DNA from: Bacteroidales bacterium
Lineage (GTDB): Bacteria > Bacteroidota > Bacteroidia > Bacteroidales > JACABE01
Assembly (NCBI GenBank): GCA_023251515.1
Contig: JAHEYQ010000009.1
Span: forward strand, 1 to 64,000
DNA length: 64,000 nt
Reading direction: 5' to 3'
The translations under genes and the position numbers were made by a program. The stretch's first letter is position 1. Each line of letters starts with the position of its first letter. Of the stretch, positions 30,401-39,100 are shown piece by piece. The notes beneath the pieces are model-generated. The model did no database searches. It was not told where the DNA came from and saw nothing but the letters and a program-made list of their open reading frames with translations.

Positions 30401-33400
30401 TGCTGTAATTACTGGCACATTAGCATCAAATGCTATCATTAAATTAAATGGTGCTGATTATGTAATTATTGATGGATCAAATAATGGTACTTCTTCAAGA
30501 AATCTATCAATAATAAATAGTGCTTCTACAACCGGAATTGCTGGTGTTTTAATTAGCAGTTTAGGTAATGGTGCAGGTGCAACTTATAATACTATTAAAA
30601 ACTGTAAAATTTCTACAGGTGCAATTGGAACATCATCGATTTTAACATACGGTATCGTAGTAGGTTCTACAATTGCAACTTCTGGTGCTGATAATGATTA
30701 TAATACTATTCAAAACAATGAAATATCTAAAGCATATGTTGGTATTTGGGCTCAGGGAACTGCAGCAACTAATCCCGGTCAATTGGATAATCTGATGATT
30801 ACTAATAACTCTATAGGTTCTGCAACTGCTACTGATTATATCGGACATGATGGTATTTTTGCTGCAAATGCAACTGCAAGTGCTATTACTGGTAATACAA
30901 TTTATAATATTATAACAACAAACTCTACACCTGTTGGTATTACATTGTCAACTGGTTTTATTTCTTCTATTGTTAATAAAAACAATATTAATAATATTAC
31001 TTACACTGGTACATCTGGTTATGGAGGAAGAGGTATGTATATTAATACTGCTAGTGCAACAAGTGATTTAAAAATTGTTAATAACTTTGTTAGCGTTGTA
31101 GGTGGTGATGGATATACAGGTTTTTCTAACTCATCACCAGTTGGTTTGTATTTTGATGGTACTATGGCTGGATTGAAAATTTATTATAACTCTGTTTATA
31201 TGAGTGGTAATTTAACGTATGATGCAGCAACTCTTACTACCGCAATTTATTTTGCTTCTACTACAGTAACAGGTATTGATTTAAGGAATAATATCTTTAA
31301 GAATGATATGAATAATACGGTTAACACTGGTGCAAAAAATTATGCAATTTATTCTACTGCTCCTGCAACTTCATTTACTGAAATTAATTATAATAATTAT
31401 TATGTAAGTGGTAATCAGGGTGTTTTAGGATATTTAGGAAGTGATAAAACTACTTTAACCGCTTGGAAAACAGCAACAGCTAAAGATGCAAATTCATTAA
31501 ACCTGAATCCTCCATTTACATCTGCAACTGACTTACATTTAACACCTGGGGTAACTCCTACATTGTTTGAATCAAGTGGTGTTGTAATAGCAGGTTTTAC
31601 TGATGATTATGATGGAAATGTTCGTCCTGGTCCTTCTGGTTCAACAAATGGTGGTGCTACCGCTCCTGATATGGGTGCTGATGAATTTGATGGCGTACCG
31701 GCTGTTGCAATGGCTTATACTTCAAGTACAACAACTCAAAGTACAGGTTATATTTTTGCAAATGGTGTAAATCAACAAATAATTGGTGTTAAGGTTGTAA
31801 TTAACGGAGAAGCTAATCCTATCGGTTTAACAGATTTAGTTTTCAATACTACAGGTACTGATAATGTAGCCAATATTGCTAATGCTAAAGTTTATTATAC
31901 AGGAACAAATTCTACTTTTGCTACTACTACTCAATTTGGATCAACTGTAACTTCACCAAATGGCGCATTTACAGTTACAGGAACTCAAACATTAACAACC
32001 GGTACAAATTATTTCTGGTTAACTTATGATATTCCAGCTGTTACTACAAGTGGTAATCTGGATGCACAATTAACATCTGTTACTGTTGCAGGTAGTTCTC
32101 ATACACCAACAATAACAAATCCTGCTGGTGCAAGAACACTTTTAAGCAATCTTGCAGGTGATTATACAGTTGGTATTGGTGGTGATTTTTCTACATTAAA
32201 ATCAGCATTTGAGGCTGCTAATGCTATTGGGTTATCAGCTGATGTTAATTTTAAAATCATTAGTGATATTACAGAAACAGCAACAGCTTCCTTGAATCAA
32301 TGGGCAAGTAATTTTGTTATGAATATCGTACCTAATGACGCTACTTTAAAAACTATTTCAGGAACTATTGCTTCAGGAGCTTTAATTAAATTAAATGGTG
32401 CTGATTATGTTAACATAGATGGTAATTTTGCTGGTAATGGTAAATACTTAGCTTTTGTTAATTTATCTACAACAAGTCCTGTAACAATTCAAATTGCTAG
32501 TTTAGGAACTGCTACTGGTGCAACTTACAATACTATTAAAAATTGTATTATTTCTACAGGAACTATGGCCGCAACAAGCTATGGTATTTTTGTTGGAAGT
32601 GCTACAATTGGAACTGCCGGTTCTGATAATGATTATATTACTATTCAAAACAATACTATTTATAAAGCTTATTATGGTATTTATGCAAAATCTGCGGGTA
32701 CTACTGACGGCTTTTTAGATAATTTGGTAATTACTCAAAATTCTATTGGTTCTAATACTGCAACCGATTATATTCAATATAAAGGTATTGATATTCAAGG
32801 TGCTACTGCTCCAGTAGTATCTAACAATACCATATTCAATATTAAAACAACTGGTTCTACAAATAACGTAGGTATTGATATAGGACAATATACCACAAAT
32901 GCTATTATTAGTAAAAATAAAATTTATGGCATTTATTCAACATCTTCTGGTGGTTGGGGTGCTTATGGTATTAATATCAACTCTGCAACTGGAATTGATA
33001 ATACTCAAATTACCAACAACTTAATCTATGATATTATTACAGCAAATTATTCGATTTCAAGTACTACATATAATGCATTTGGAATAAGATTAACTGGTAG
33101 TACTAGTACTAAAATTTATCATAATACCATAAATTTATACGGATCTGTAACAAATGGTTCATCAGTAGGTATGTCAGCATGCTTATTAGCTACTGTTACT
33201 TCTGTAACTGGTTTGGATGTTAGAAATAACATTTTCGCCAATTCAACTGCATTTTCTACTTCAGGTGCAAAGAGTTATACAATATTTGTTCCAGCTTCTT
33301 TTGTATTTGGAACTATAGATTATAACGATTACTACTCAAGTGGAACTTATGCTTCATTTGGCTATTTTGGAACAGAAACTTCTACTTTTACAGCATGGAA

Positions 33401-36068
33401 AACTTTAAGCGGACAGGATGTTAATTCTTTAAATGTTGAACCATTATTAAATACTAATTCAGATTTACGTCCACAATTAGGCGCTCCTGTTTTGGCTGTT
33501 GGTACTCCTATTGCAACTGTAACAACTGACTATGCAAATGTAACTAGAAGTGGAACTGCTCCTTCAATGGGTGCTTACGAAAATGGTGCTAAAGCTAGTG
33601 GACCTTCAATTACATATACAGCAATTTCTAACAATACAAATACAAGTTTCTCAGTTCTTTCAGCTACAATTACTGATCCTATTGGTGTAAACACAACAAG
33701 TGGTACTAATCCACGTTTGTATTACAAGAAAATAGCAAATGCTAATACATATATCGATAATTTAAATACTTCTGATGGTTGGAAATATGTTGAAGCAAAT
33801 GTTCCTTCAGCTTCTACATTTTCATTTGTTATTGATTATGCCAAAATTTCTGGAGGTGTTAGTATAAATGATACTGTTCAATATTTTGTTGTTGCACAGG
33901 ATATTTTTGCACCGATTAATGTATCAGTTAATAATGCAGTGTTTACAGTTGCTCCAACTTCTGTAGCATTAACTGCTGCACAATTCCCTGTTACAGGTAC
34001 TATTAACTATTATAGAAGATTAGGTACATTCTCAGGAACAATTAATGTTGGTACAGGCGAAACCTATACTTCTTTAACTGCAAATGATGCTACTGGTTTG
34101 TTTAATAAGATTAATAATAGTGTTGTTAATGGTAATATTATTGTAAATGTTACTTCTAATTTAACCGAAACAGGAGCTGTTGCTTTGAATCAATTTTCTG
34201 AAGAGGGTATTGGTAACTATACTTTACATATTCAACCTAGTGCTGCTTCTAATGATACTATCAGAGGAACATATGCTGGTGGTTTAGTACGTATTAATGG
34301 TGCCGATAGAGTAACTATTGATGGTAATTATTCAGGTGCTGGCAAACACTTAGTTTTTATGAACTTAAGTAATACAGCAAATCCTGTAATAAATATTGCT
34401 AATGCATCACAAAAATTAACCATAAACAATTGTGTGGTTATTGGTGGTGGTAATCTTGCGTTTGCTATTAATGTTAGTGGAGACAATAATGATACTTTAA
34501 CTCTTGCAAACAATATTGTTACTAATGCAAGTTATGGTATTAATATTATTGGAACTACACTTACTAAAACAAAGAAAATTAATATTTCAAACAATACAAT
34601 TGGTGAAGTTGCCTTCCCGATTGCAAAATATGGTATTGGTTTATCTTATGTTAATGATGTTTCTATTTCAGATAATATTATTCAAGGACAAGTTGAAGGT
34701 AATGCAAATTACAATCAATATGGTATTGGTATTTCAACAAGTTCTACTAATATTAATATTAATAAAAACAAAATTAGTGATTTCTATTATACTGGTACTG
34801 CTGGTTATGGATGTTATGGAATTTACTCCAGCCCATCAGCAACCGACACTATGATAACAATTTCTAATAATATTATTACTAATATTAAAGCAGATGGTGA
34901 TCAATCTGGTATAGATTATATTATTGCTGGTATTAAGATTAATAATGGTAAAAAAACCAATGTTTATTTTAATACTATTAAGTTAACTGGAGATGTGTTA
35001 GGACAAGGTACTACCTATAATGGATTTAGTGCAGGTGTTGCTGTAAATTCATCAGCTACCGTATTAGATATCAGAAATAACATTATTGTTAATTCAATGG
35101 GTTCTTATCCTGGTTCTACTATGACTAATAAAACTTATGGTATTTATTCACTTGCTCCGGCAAGTCAATTCACTTATTTAGATTACAATAATGTATTTGT
35201 AAATGGAATTGATCCTTTCCATGGTTATATTGGTTCTGCAGACCGTGTTGATTTAGCAGCATGGAAAACAGCAACAGGTATCAGTGCAAATTGCATGAAT
35301 TTAAATCCATTATTTACTTCTGCAACAGATTTATCTTTACAAGCTACTTCACAATTAGCAGGAAGTGCAGCTGTAATACCAGCTGTAACTACTGATTATA
35401 CAGGTGCTTTACGTGGTTTGTATATGCCTACTATTGGTGCTTATGAACTTGCTGAACCAGCATTCAGAACATTAAATCTGAAATTGTATCTACAAGGCTT
35501 ATGCAGAACACTTGATGGTAGTTCATTTGCAGGGATTATGACTCCAGCGCAAGGTCTTGATATTGATGGAAATCAAATAGATCAGTTTGGTGCTGATGTA
35601 GCTGATGAAGTTATTGTTGATTTATATGACAATACTTTAACATCTATTTCAAGTATGAATGCTCAATTAAATATTAATGGTACAATAAGTATTAGCGATT
35701 TTTATTCAAAAGAATTGAATGGCTCTTATTATATTGTAATTACTAATCGTAACCATATTCGTACTTGGAGTGCATTACCTATTAGTTTTAGTTCAAAAAC
35801 AATTACTTATGATTTTACAACAGCTGCAAATAAAGCTGCTGGTAATAATTTAGCTAATGTTAATGGATTTTATGCTAATTATCTAGGTGATCCAAATCAA
35901 GATGGTTTTGTTGATATTACTGACTTGTCAGATATGGATAATGATCTTACACTTGGAACTTCAGGTTATAATGCATTTGATTTGAATGGAGATGTGTATG
36001 TTGATATCACAGATTTATCAGATATTGATAATAATTTGACTTCTGGTATTTATGAAATTACTCCATAA
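24447..36068 (+). CDS. Giant 3873-residue secreted beta-helix surface protein with dockerin-like C-terminus
   Basis: A very large exported protein. Order of parts: signal peptide to Gln21; a beta-sandwich like the 'choice-of-anchor'/cleaved-adhesin domains (about 22-180); a fibronectin III domain (183-275); a short ANGAWSSAATWAGGVVPQEFDNV segment (287-310) common before beta-helix regions; a long Ser/Thr/Asn/Gly-rich region; then four modules starting near residues 1002, 1913, 2570 and 3195. Each module opens with a GxYxVGxGGxYTxL-type motif, has right-handed beta-helix repeats (NNTI, ITGNTI) and closes with a motif like NYNNYYV...GAYE. The C-terminal module (from about 3673) starts LNLKLYLQGL and ends in two calcium-loop repeats: DPNQDGFVDITD (3815) and DLNGDVYVDITD (3845). 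It has no typical T9SS type A domain. Cys is rare. Likely a surface adhesin or structural fibre; function not proven. Confidence 0.85.
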   Translation: MKKLWTFFIVMIALTSFSWGQNIFFEGFETGNTQANAVAGWTQESVTGSGVWNANTSLTDYNRTPRTGSWNAYLVYSNTRWIFKSVTLTGGVPYKFSVWSRQDGSTLTDASIQLSYGTTATAAGMTNLIAAATGIDATHKNIKGVFTPSTTGTYYVGILGFMNSTPWYISLDDISLDVAVTPSAPPTLFTATAVNSSGMTVGWTDNSTNETAFRVYRSTDNVTFTQVGTDITSTTVAGTGTTYSLPQTGLFPGTTYYYKVVAVADAESAPLTGSQATSAPGSINSIANGAWSSAATWAGGVVPQEFDNVVIANNVNVDVASATCYNLTVNSGSTLSCTGTTGVLTVGYNASNNGIIDFYVGASQYATLKFKNANNAVFGGTGTTDLNSLTIDKGSSNANILELNLPNLTVKDLSAAAVGFLTLTNGTLKISGTNTFSGVVFSSVSYTIGATTGFWLNNPNFTVTGQASAATLAGLFRLSNGTFNIGTATGNSLSFSAGAVITIEGGTLVSTGRFGVASSTNNLTYTQTGGSILVNTIGNTSTTYASFDLGTAATTSATMSGGTITIQLANTGGSGPRDFRGPSVSTVYANMAGTTVYLGNASSGATALTFYLSGSLPPVSITNTSAVHKAALSASVNSYANFTIPTGSDLNLNGYTFTVLTPNFTNNGTLTGTTTSSRLSFFSNVAQTFAGSGTITTNLDGISFQNTAGVTLTHANAIPTLRVNLFAGLVTNSNKLTLGTGAALAVTTQIGAAGLTTPGGSFDQAPTFNLGTGTYSLQYFQETTARTTGFEIPATRIVNNVTINNTNGVVLSGGNLEVGIATAGALTLTAGILTTTSSNLLTLAYPATGAISGGSATSYVNGPLARRLPIAAATGTYVFPIGKSGLNTFEIVTPTIVTGTVDIKAEVFDVNSGGTAGSGMSTLDNRYWETSIVANAANFTNATVRFTDAGITTAKAIGASSTKTGAYSSIGFVMSGTTLQSAATQSALGFYTIGNKGNLSSGTYTVGTSGNYTNLTAVATALKSSTLTGNVTFELQADYSGEPGFPINFEPFGGNYNVIIRPASGVTAITSGDGGSATALINLNGIDNITFDGRSGGVGSTPSWTIRNTRSAATYGPTFQFINDATYNTLTYLNIESQNLNTSSGTVVFSTTTGTTGNDNNTISYCNLRDRSDAVGQPFNAIYASGTFAKENDNITITNNNIFNFWNPAGTSAGIYLTSYNTVWNITNNSFYQTGALTATAAATVYGIYNASSLNNFTITGNYIGGSAANCGGSAWTVGGAFANRFAGMYLSVGTTIASSVQNNIIKNFNWTSTSAATTVPGVWGGIYVPAGNVNIGNVTANTIGDPTTTGSILVTTSTTGGVSAGIMSAGTTVNISNNIIAGINVAGNAATISASFNGIWTTSGTTTTINNNTIGSTTIANSINASYASTGTTAQVVQGIVNSSSATIAITNNTIANLGNAYVPAIANTSTHMRGILSSSGINTITGNTIRDISVASNGTGTTSAASVIGISMTSTTSGASNVSLNTIYNLSNIHATAAAAVTGIHYAGNTSTAGVVARNMVYNLVTNNTYAYLATTDALVRGINFASGLANIQNNVIRLGLNITNGVSIAGIYEAVSTTNSGIYFNSVYIGGNNTSTLIGNTYAFKSTQTGNTRTFQNNVFMNARSNSTTGGKHYAVNVAGTAANPGGLALNYNDYFVNGTGGVFGLFNALDVADFAAWKLAVGQDANSVNGDPKYTAPTAIVPNLNLQIATPCESAGLNIASITDDYTGQVRSTLTPVDLGAYAGNFAQTGIDMGVTAMVTPATSGCFGATEAVKVTIKNFTGDAINFVNNPTTVTVTGSGLASAYNSTFVINTGTLAGLATMDITLPATVSMLVSGTYTFNANTTVANATDLNSANDAMSPVSRVVSQLAGSYNVGVGGAYTTLTAAVNAYNAATCINGAVTFVLTDVDYSTNETFPITINANATASAINTLTIKPASGINAVITGTLASNAIIKLNGADYVIIDGSNNGTSSRNLSIINSASTTGIAGVLISSLGNGAGATYNTIKNCKISTGAIGTSSILTYGIVVGSTIATSGADNDYNTIQNNEISKAYVGIWAQGTAATNPGQLDNLMITNNSIGSATATDYIGHDGIFAANATASAITGNTIYNIITTNSTPVGITLSTGFISSIVNKNNINNITYTGTSGYGGRGMYINTASATSDLKIVNNFVSVVGGDGYTGFSNSSPVGLYFDGTMAGLKIYYNSVYMSGNLTYDAATLTTAIYFASTTVTGIDLRNNIFKNDMNNTVNTGAKNYAIYSTAPATSFTEINYNNYYVSGNQGVLGYLGSDKTTLTAWKTATAKDANSLNLNPPFTSATDLHLTPGVTPTLFESSGVVIAGFTDDYDGNVRPGPSGSTNGGATAPDMGADEFDGVPAVAMAYTSSTTTQSTGYIFANGVNQQIIGVKVVINGEANPIGLTDLVFNTTGTDNVANIANAKVYYTGTNSTFATTTQFGSTVTSPNGAFTVTGTQTLTTGTNYFWLTYDIPAVTTSGNLDAQLTSVTVAGSSHTPTITNPAGARTLLSNLAGDYTVGIGGDFSTLKSAFEAANAIGLSADVNFKIISDITETATASLNQWASNFVMNIVPNDATLKTISGTIASGALIKLNGADYVNIDGNFAGNGKYLAFVNLSTTSPVTIQIASLGTATGATYNTIKNCIISTGTMAATSYGIFVGSATIGTAGSDNDYITIQNNTIYKAYYGIYAKSAGTTDGFLDNLVITQNSIGSNTATDYIQYKGIDIQGATAPVVSNNTIFNIKTTGSTNNVGIDIGQYTTNAIISKNKIYGIYSTSSGGWGAYGININSATGIDNTQITNNLIYDIITANYSISSTTYNAFGIRLTGSTSTKIYHNTINLYGSVTNGSSVGMSACLLATVTSVTGLDVRNNIFANSTAFSTSGAKSYTIFVPASFVFGTIDYNDYYSSGTYASFGYFGTETSTFTAWKTLSGQDVNSLNVEPLLNTNSDLRPQLGAPVLAVGTPIATVTTDYANVTRSGTAPSMGAYENGAKASGPSITYTAISNNTNTSFSVLSATITDPIGVNTTSGTNPRLYYKKIANANTYIDNLNTSDGWKYVEANVPSASTFSFVIDYAKISGGVSINDTVQYFVVAQDIFAPINVSVNNAVFTVAPTSVALTAAQFPVTGTINYYRRLGTFSGTINVGTGETYTSLTANDATGLFNKINNSVVNGNIIVNVTSNLTETGAVALNQFSEEGIGNYTLHIQPSAASNDTIRGTYAGGLVRINGADRVTIDGNYSGAGKHLVFMNLSNTANPVINIANASQKLTINNCVVIGGGNLAFAINVSGDNNDTLTLANNIVTNASYGINIIGTTLTKTKKINISNNTIGEVAFPIAKYGIGLSYVNDVSISDNIIQGQVEGNANYNQYGIGISTSSTNININKNKISDFYYTGTAGYGCYGIYSSPSATDTMITISNNIITNIKADGDQSGIDYIIAGIKINNGKKTNVYFNTIKLTGDVLGQGTTYNGFSAGVAVNSSATVLDIRNNIIVNSMGSYPGSTMTNKTYGIYSLAPASQFTYLDYNNVFVNGIDPFHGYIGSADRVDLAAWKTATGISANCMNLNPLFTSATDLSLQATSQLAGSAAVIPAVTTDYTGALRGLYMPTIGAYELAEPAFRTLNLKLYLQGLCRTLDGSSFAGIMTPAQGLDIDGNQIDQFGADVADEVIVDLYDNTLTSISSMNAQLNINGTISISDFYSKELNGSYYIVITNRNHIRTWSALPISFSSKTITYDFTTAANKAAGNNLANVNGFYANYLGDPNQDGFVDITDLSDMDNDLTLGTSGYNAFDLNGDVYVDITDLSDIDNNLTSGIYEITP
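27450..35462 (+). repeat. Four diverged beta-helix modules inside the giant gene
   Basis: Module starts near 27450, 30187, 32155 and 34030. Modules 2 and 3 are clearly homologous along their length: both have GADYV-IDG, GATYNTIKNC-ISTG, SG(A/S)DNDY-TIQNN, LDNL-IT-NSIGS-TATDYI. All end with a closing block containing AWKTATG or a close variant, then a DY-G-xR-P-x-GAYE motif. The internal order indicates duplication of a unit of roughly 620-910 residues followed by drift. Confidence 0.75.
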
Positions 36069-36083
36069 TAATTAACAAAGAAT

Positions 36084-36123
36084 ATCAATGTAGAATACAA
36101 ATTGTATTCTACATTGATGTTTT
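36084..36123 (+). terminator. Long hairpin after the giant gene
   Basis: ATCAATGTAGAATAC (36084-36098) pairs perfectly with GTATTCTACATTGAT (36104-36118), loop AAATT, followed by GTTTT. A short T run makes it a weak-to-moderate terminator that may allow read-through to the next gene. Confidence 0.7.
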
Positions 36124-36176
36124 AAATAGCAAAAACAATAATAACAATAATAATTAATAATTAATAATTAAATCGT

Positions 36177-39100
36177 ATGAGTAAAATTTTAAACAAAATC
36201 GTTGGTTTTTTTATTTTAATGATTATATTTGGATATAGTGCTTTTAGCCAAAATCCAACATATCTTGTTGAAATTAAAAATGACACATTATTAAGCGCAA
36301 GAGAGTTATCTTTTGACGTTTTTATTAAAAACACTTCAACAAATCCTACATGGGCTACTCAGTGGGAATTATCAGGAATTCAGAATGGTATTAAGGTTAA
36401 TATTGGTATTCTGAATGGGGGAACTATTACACCTACATTCGATGCAACCGGATTACCTTCACAAACTGTTGCGAATACTTATTTTCAGGCTGCTAATATG
36501 ACTATGTCTGGCACTACTACTTCTTACGGTGTAAAAATCACAGGAAGAGCCGTAACTCAAGGTGTAAATACTGTTATGGTTACTACTACACCTATACTAT
36601 TGTACAAAATTAAATTAACTAATACGGCTGATTTTACACCTGGAACAACTGCAAATATAATTACGAATCTTTCAGGTTCTACACCATGGCCATCAAAGCT
36701 TAATGCTTTTACACCAACTGCAAATACTGCTATTACTGCATTAGCTGCATATTATACCAATGCAGAAATCAGAAATCCTATTTTAAATGTACTACCTGCT
36801 GTATATAATGTTTCAGGAGGAGGAAGCGCTGTTACATTAAGTGGTTCTCAAACAGGTGTCAGATACCAATTAAAGAAAGATGGTACTGATATAGGTTCTT
36901 ATGTTACCGGAACTGGTTCAACTTTAGAATGGACTAATTTAATAGAAGCTGGAACATATACCATAAGTGCTTATAGAACTGCTACTTACTTAACAGCAAA
37001 CATGTCAGGTAATGCTATTATATCAAATGCTCCTACTGCTTTCAATGTAACTGGTGGTGGTAGCTATTGTGCTGGCGCTACTGGTGTTAGTGTTGGTTTA
37101 GATGGTTCTCAGGCTATTTATTCTTATCAGTTATATAAAGACCTTGTTGCTGAAGGATTACCACTTGTTGGTACAGGTGCTGCCTTAACATGGAATAACT
37201 TAACAGCTGGTAACTATACAATTAAAGCTACTGATGCTGCTACAACAGCAATGACAGGCAATGTAACTGTAACAGCTACTCCTTTAGCTACAACTCCTAC
37301 AGTATCTGTTGTAAATAATTGCGATGGAACTTCTACTTTAACTATTGATAATGCAATCTCTGGTGCTAATTTTGTATGGACTGGTGGTTTATCAGGAAAT
37401 CCTTTAATTACAGGACAAGGTACTTATACAGTAACTCAAACTCCAGTTGGAGGTTGTACAAGTTTGCCAAGTGCTGATGCAATTGCTACACCAAAAACTA
37501 CACCTGCTACTCCGGTTGCATCTGTTGAGGATAATTGTGGTAATTCAAGATTTTTTATTGATCCTGTAGCTGCTGGTGCTACTGTAAAATGGTATGATGG
37601 TGCAACCCTGGTATATACAGGGAATGATTATACAGTTAATAATCAAGTAACTCTTACAGCAAAACAAGAAAAAGATGGATGTTTAAGTGATGCAAGTCTT
37701 ATTGCTGTAACTTCAAATCCAATTCCATCTTTTCCTGTATCTGTTTCAATAGCTGCTGATGCAAGCAATGTTTGTACAGGTACAACTGTAACTTTCACAG
37801 CTACTCCTGTTAATGGTGGAACTCCAACTTATGTATGGAAAGTAAATGGTTTTGATGCAGGTGTACCATCTTCATCTATATTTGCTTCTAATTTATTTGC
37901 AAATACAGATGTTGTTACTTGCGTAATGACCTCTGATTTAGGTTGTACTACTGGAAATCCAGCAACTTCAAATGCAATTGCATTAACAGTAAACAGTATT
38001 CCTGTTCAACCTGAAGTTACAGTAAATAATACTTGCGGTAATTCTGCATTTACTATTACTAATGGTGCTGTTGGTGCAACATATAACTGGACTCCAGCCT
38101 TAGCTGACCTTAATAATGTAGCTGCTGGTACTTATACTTTAACTCAAACTGTTGGAACATGTACAAGTATTGCAAGTGCAAACGTTGTTGCTGCTCCTTT
38201 AACAGTTCCAGTTCAACCTATAGTTACAGTAAATAATACTTGTAATAATTCAGCATTTACAATCACAAATGGTGAAGTTGGTGCAACATTTAACTGGACT
38301 CCAGCTGTAGCTGACCTTAATAATGTTGCTGCTGGTACTTATACTTTAACTCAAACTGTTGGAACTTGTACTAGTATTGCAAGTGCAAACGTTGTTGCTG
38401 CTCCTTTAACAGTTCCTGTTCAACCTATAGTTACAGTAAATAATACTTGCAATAATTCAGCATTTACAATCACAAATGGTGAAGTTGGTGCAACATTTAA
38501 CTGGACTCCAGCTGTAGCTGACCTTAATAATGTTGCTGCTGGTACTTATACTTTAACTCAAACTGTTGGAACTTGTACTAGTATTGCAAGTGCAAACGTT
38601 GTTGCTGCTCCTTTAACAGTTCCAGTTCAACCTATAGTTACTGTAAATAATACTTGCAATAATTCAGCATTTACAATCACAAATGGTGAAGTTGGTGCAA
38701 CATTTAACTGGACTCCAGCCGTTGCTGACCTTAATAATGTTGCTGCTGGTACTTATACTTTAACTCAAACTGTTGGAACTTGTACTAGTATTGCAAGTGC
38801 AAACGTTGTTGCTGCTCCTATAGCTCCAACTACTCAAACAGTTACTATTGCTGCAAGTGCTAATCCTTCAATTCAAGGACAACCTGTAACTTATTTTGCT
38901 ACAGTTACTCCTGCTGCTACTGGTCAAATGTTTGACTGGTACGTAAATACAGTATGGCAAAACACTGCTGGTATCAATACATTCTCTTATGTACCTGCTA
39001 ATGGTGATGTAGTTTCTTGTGCTGCAGTTCCAACAGGATGTTATGCAGGTGGTTTATCTAACAACATTGCAATGACTGTTAATCCAACACCTAATTATAC

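Noticed and set aside
25520..34854. Many frames of 60-116 codons inside the giant gene on both strands
   Set aside because: Shadows of a low-complexity coding region; none has a start context or recognisable product.
36084..36123. Strict transcriptional stop between the two large surface genes
   Set aside because: The hairpin is good but the T run is short, so I do not use it as proof that the genes are separate units.
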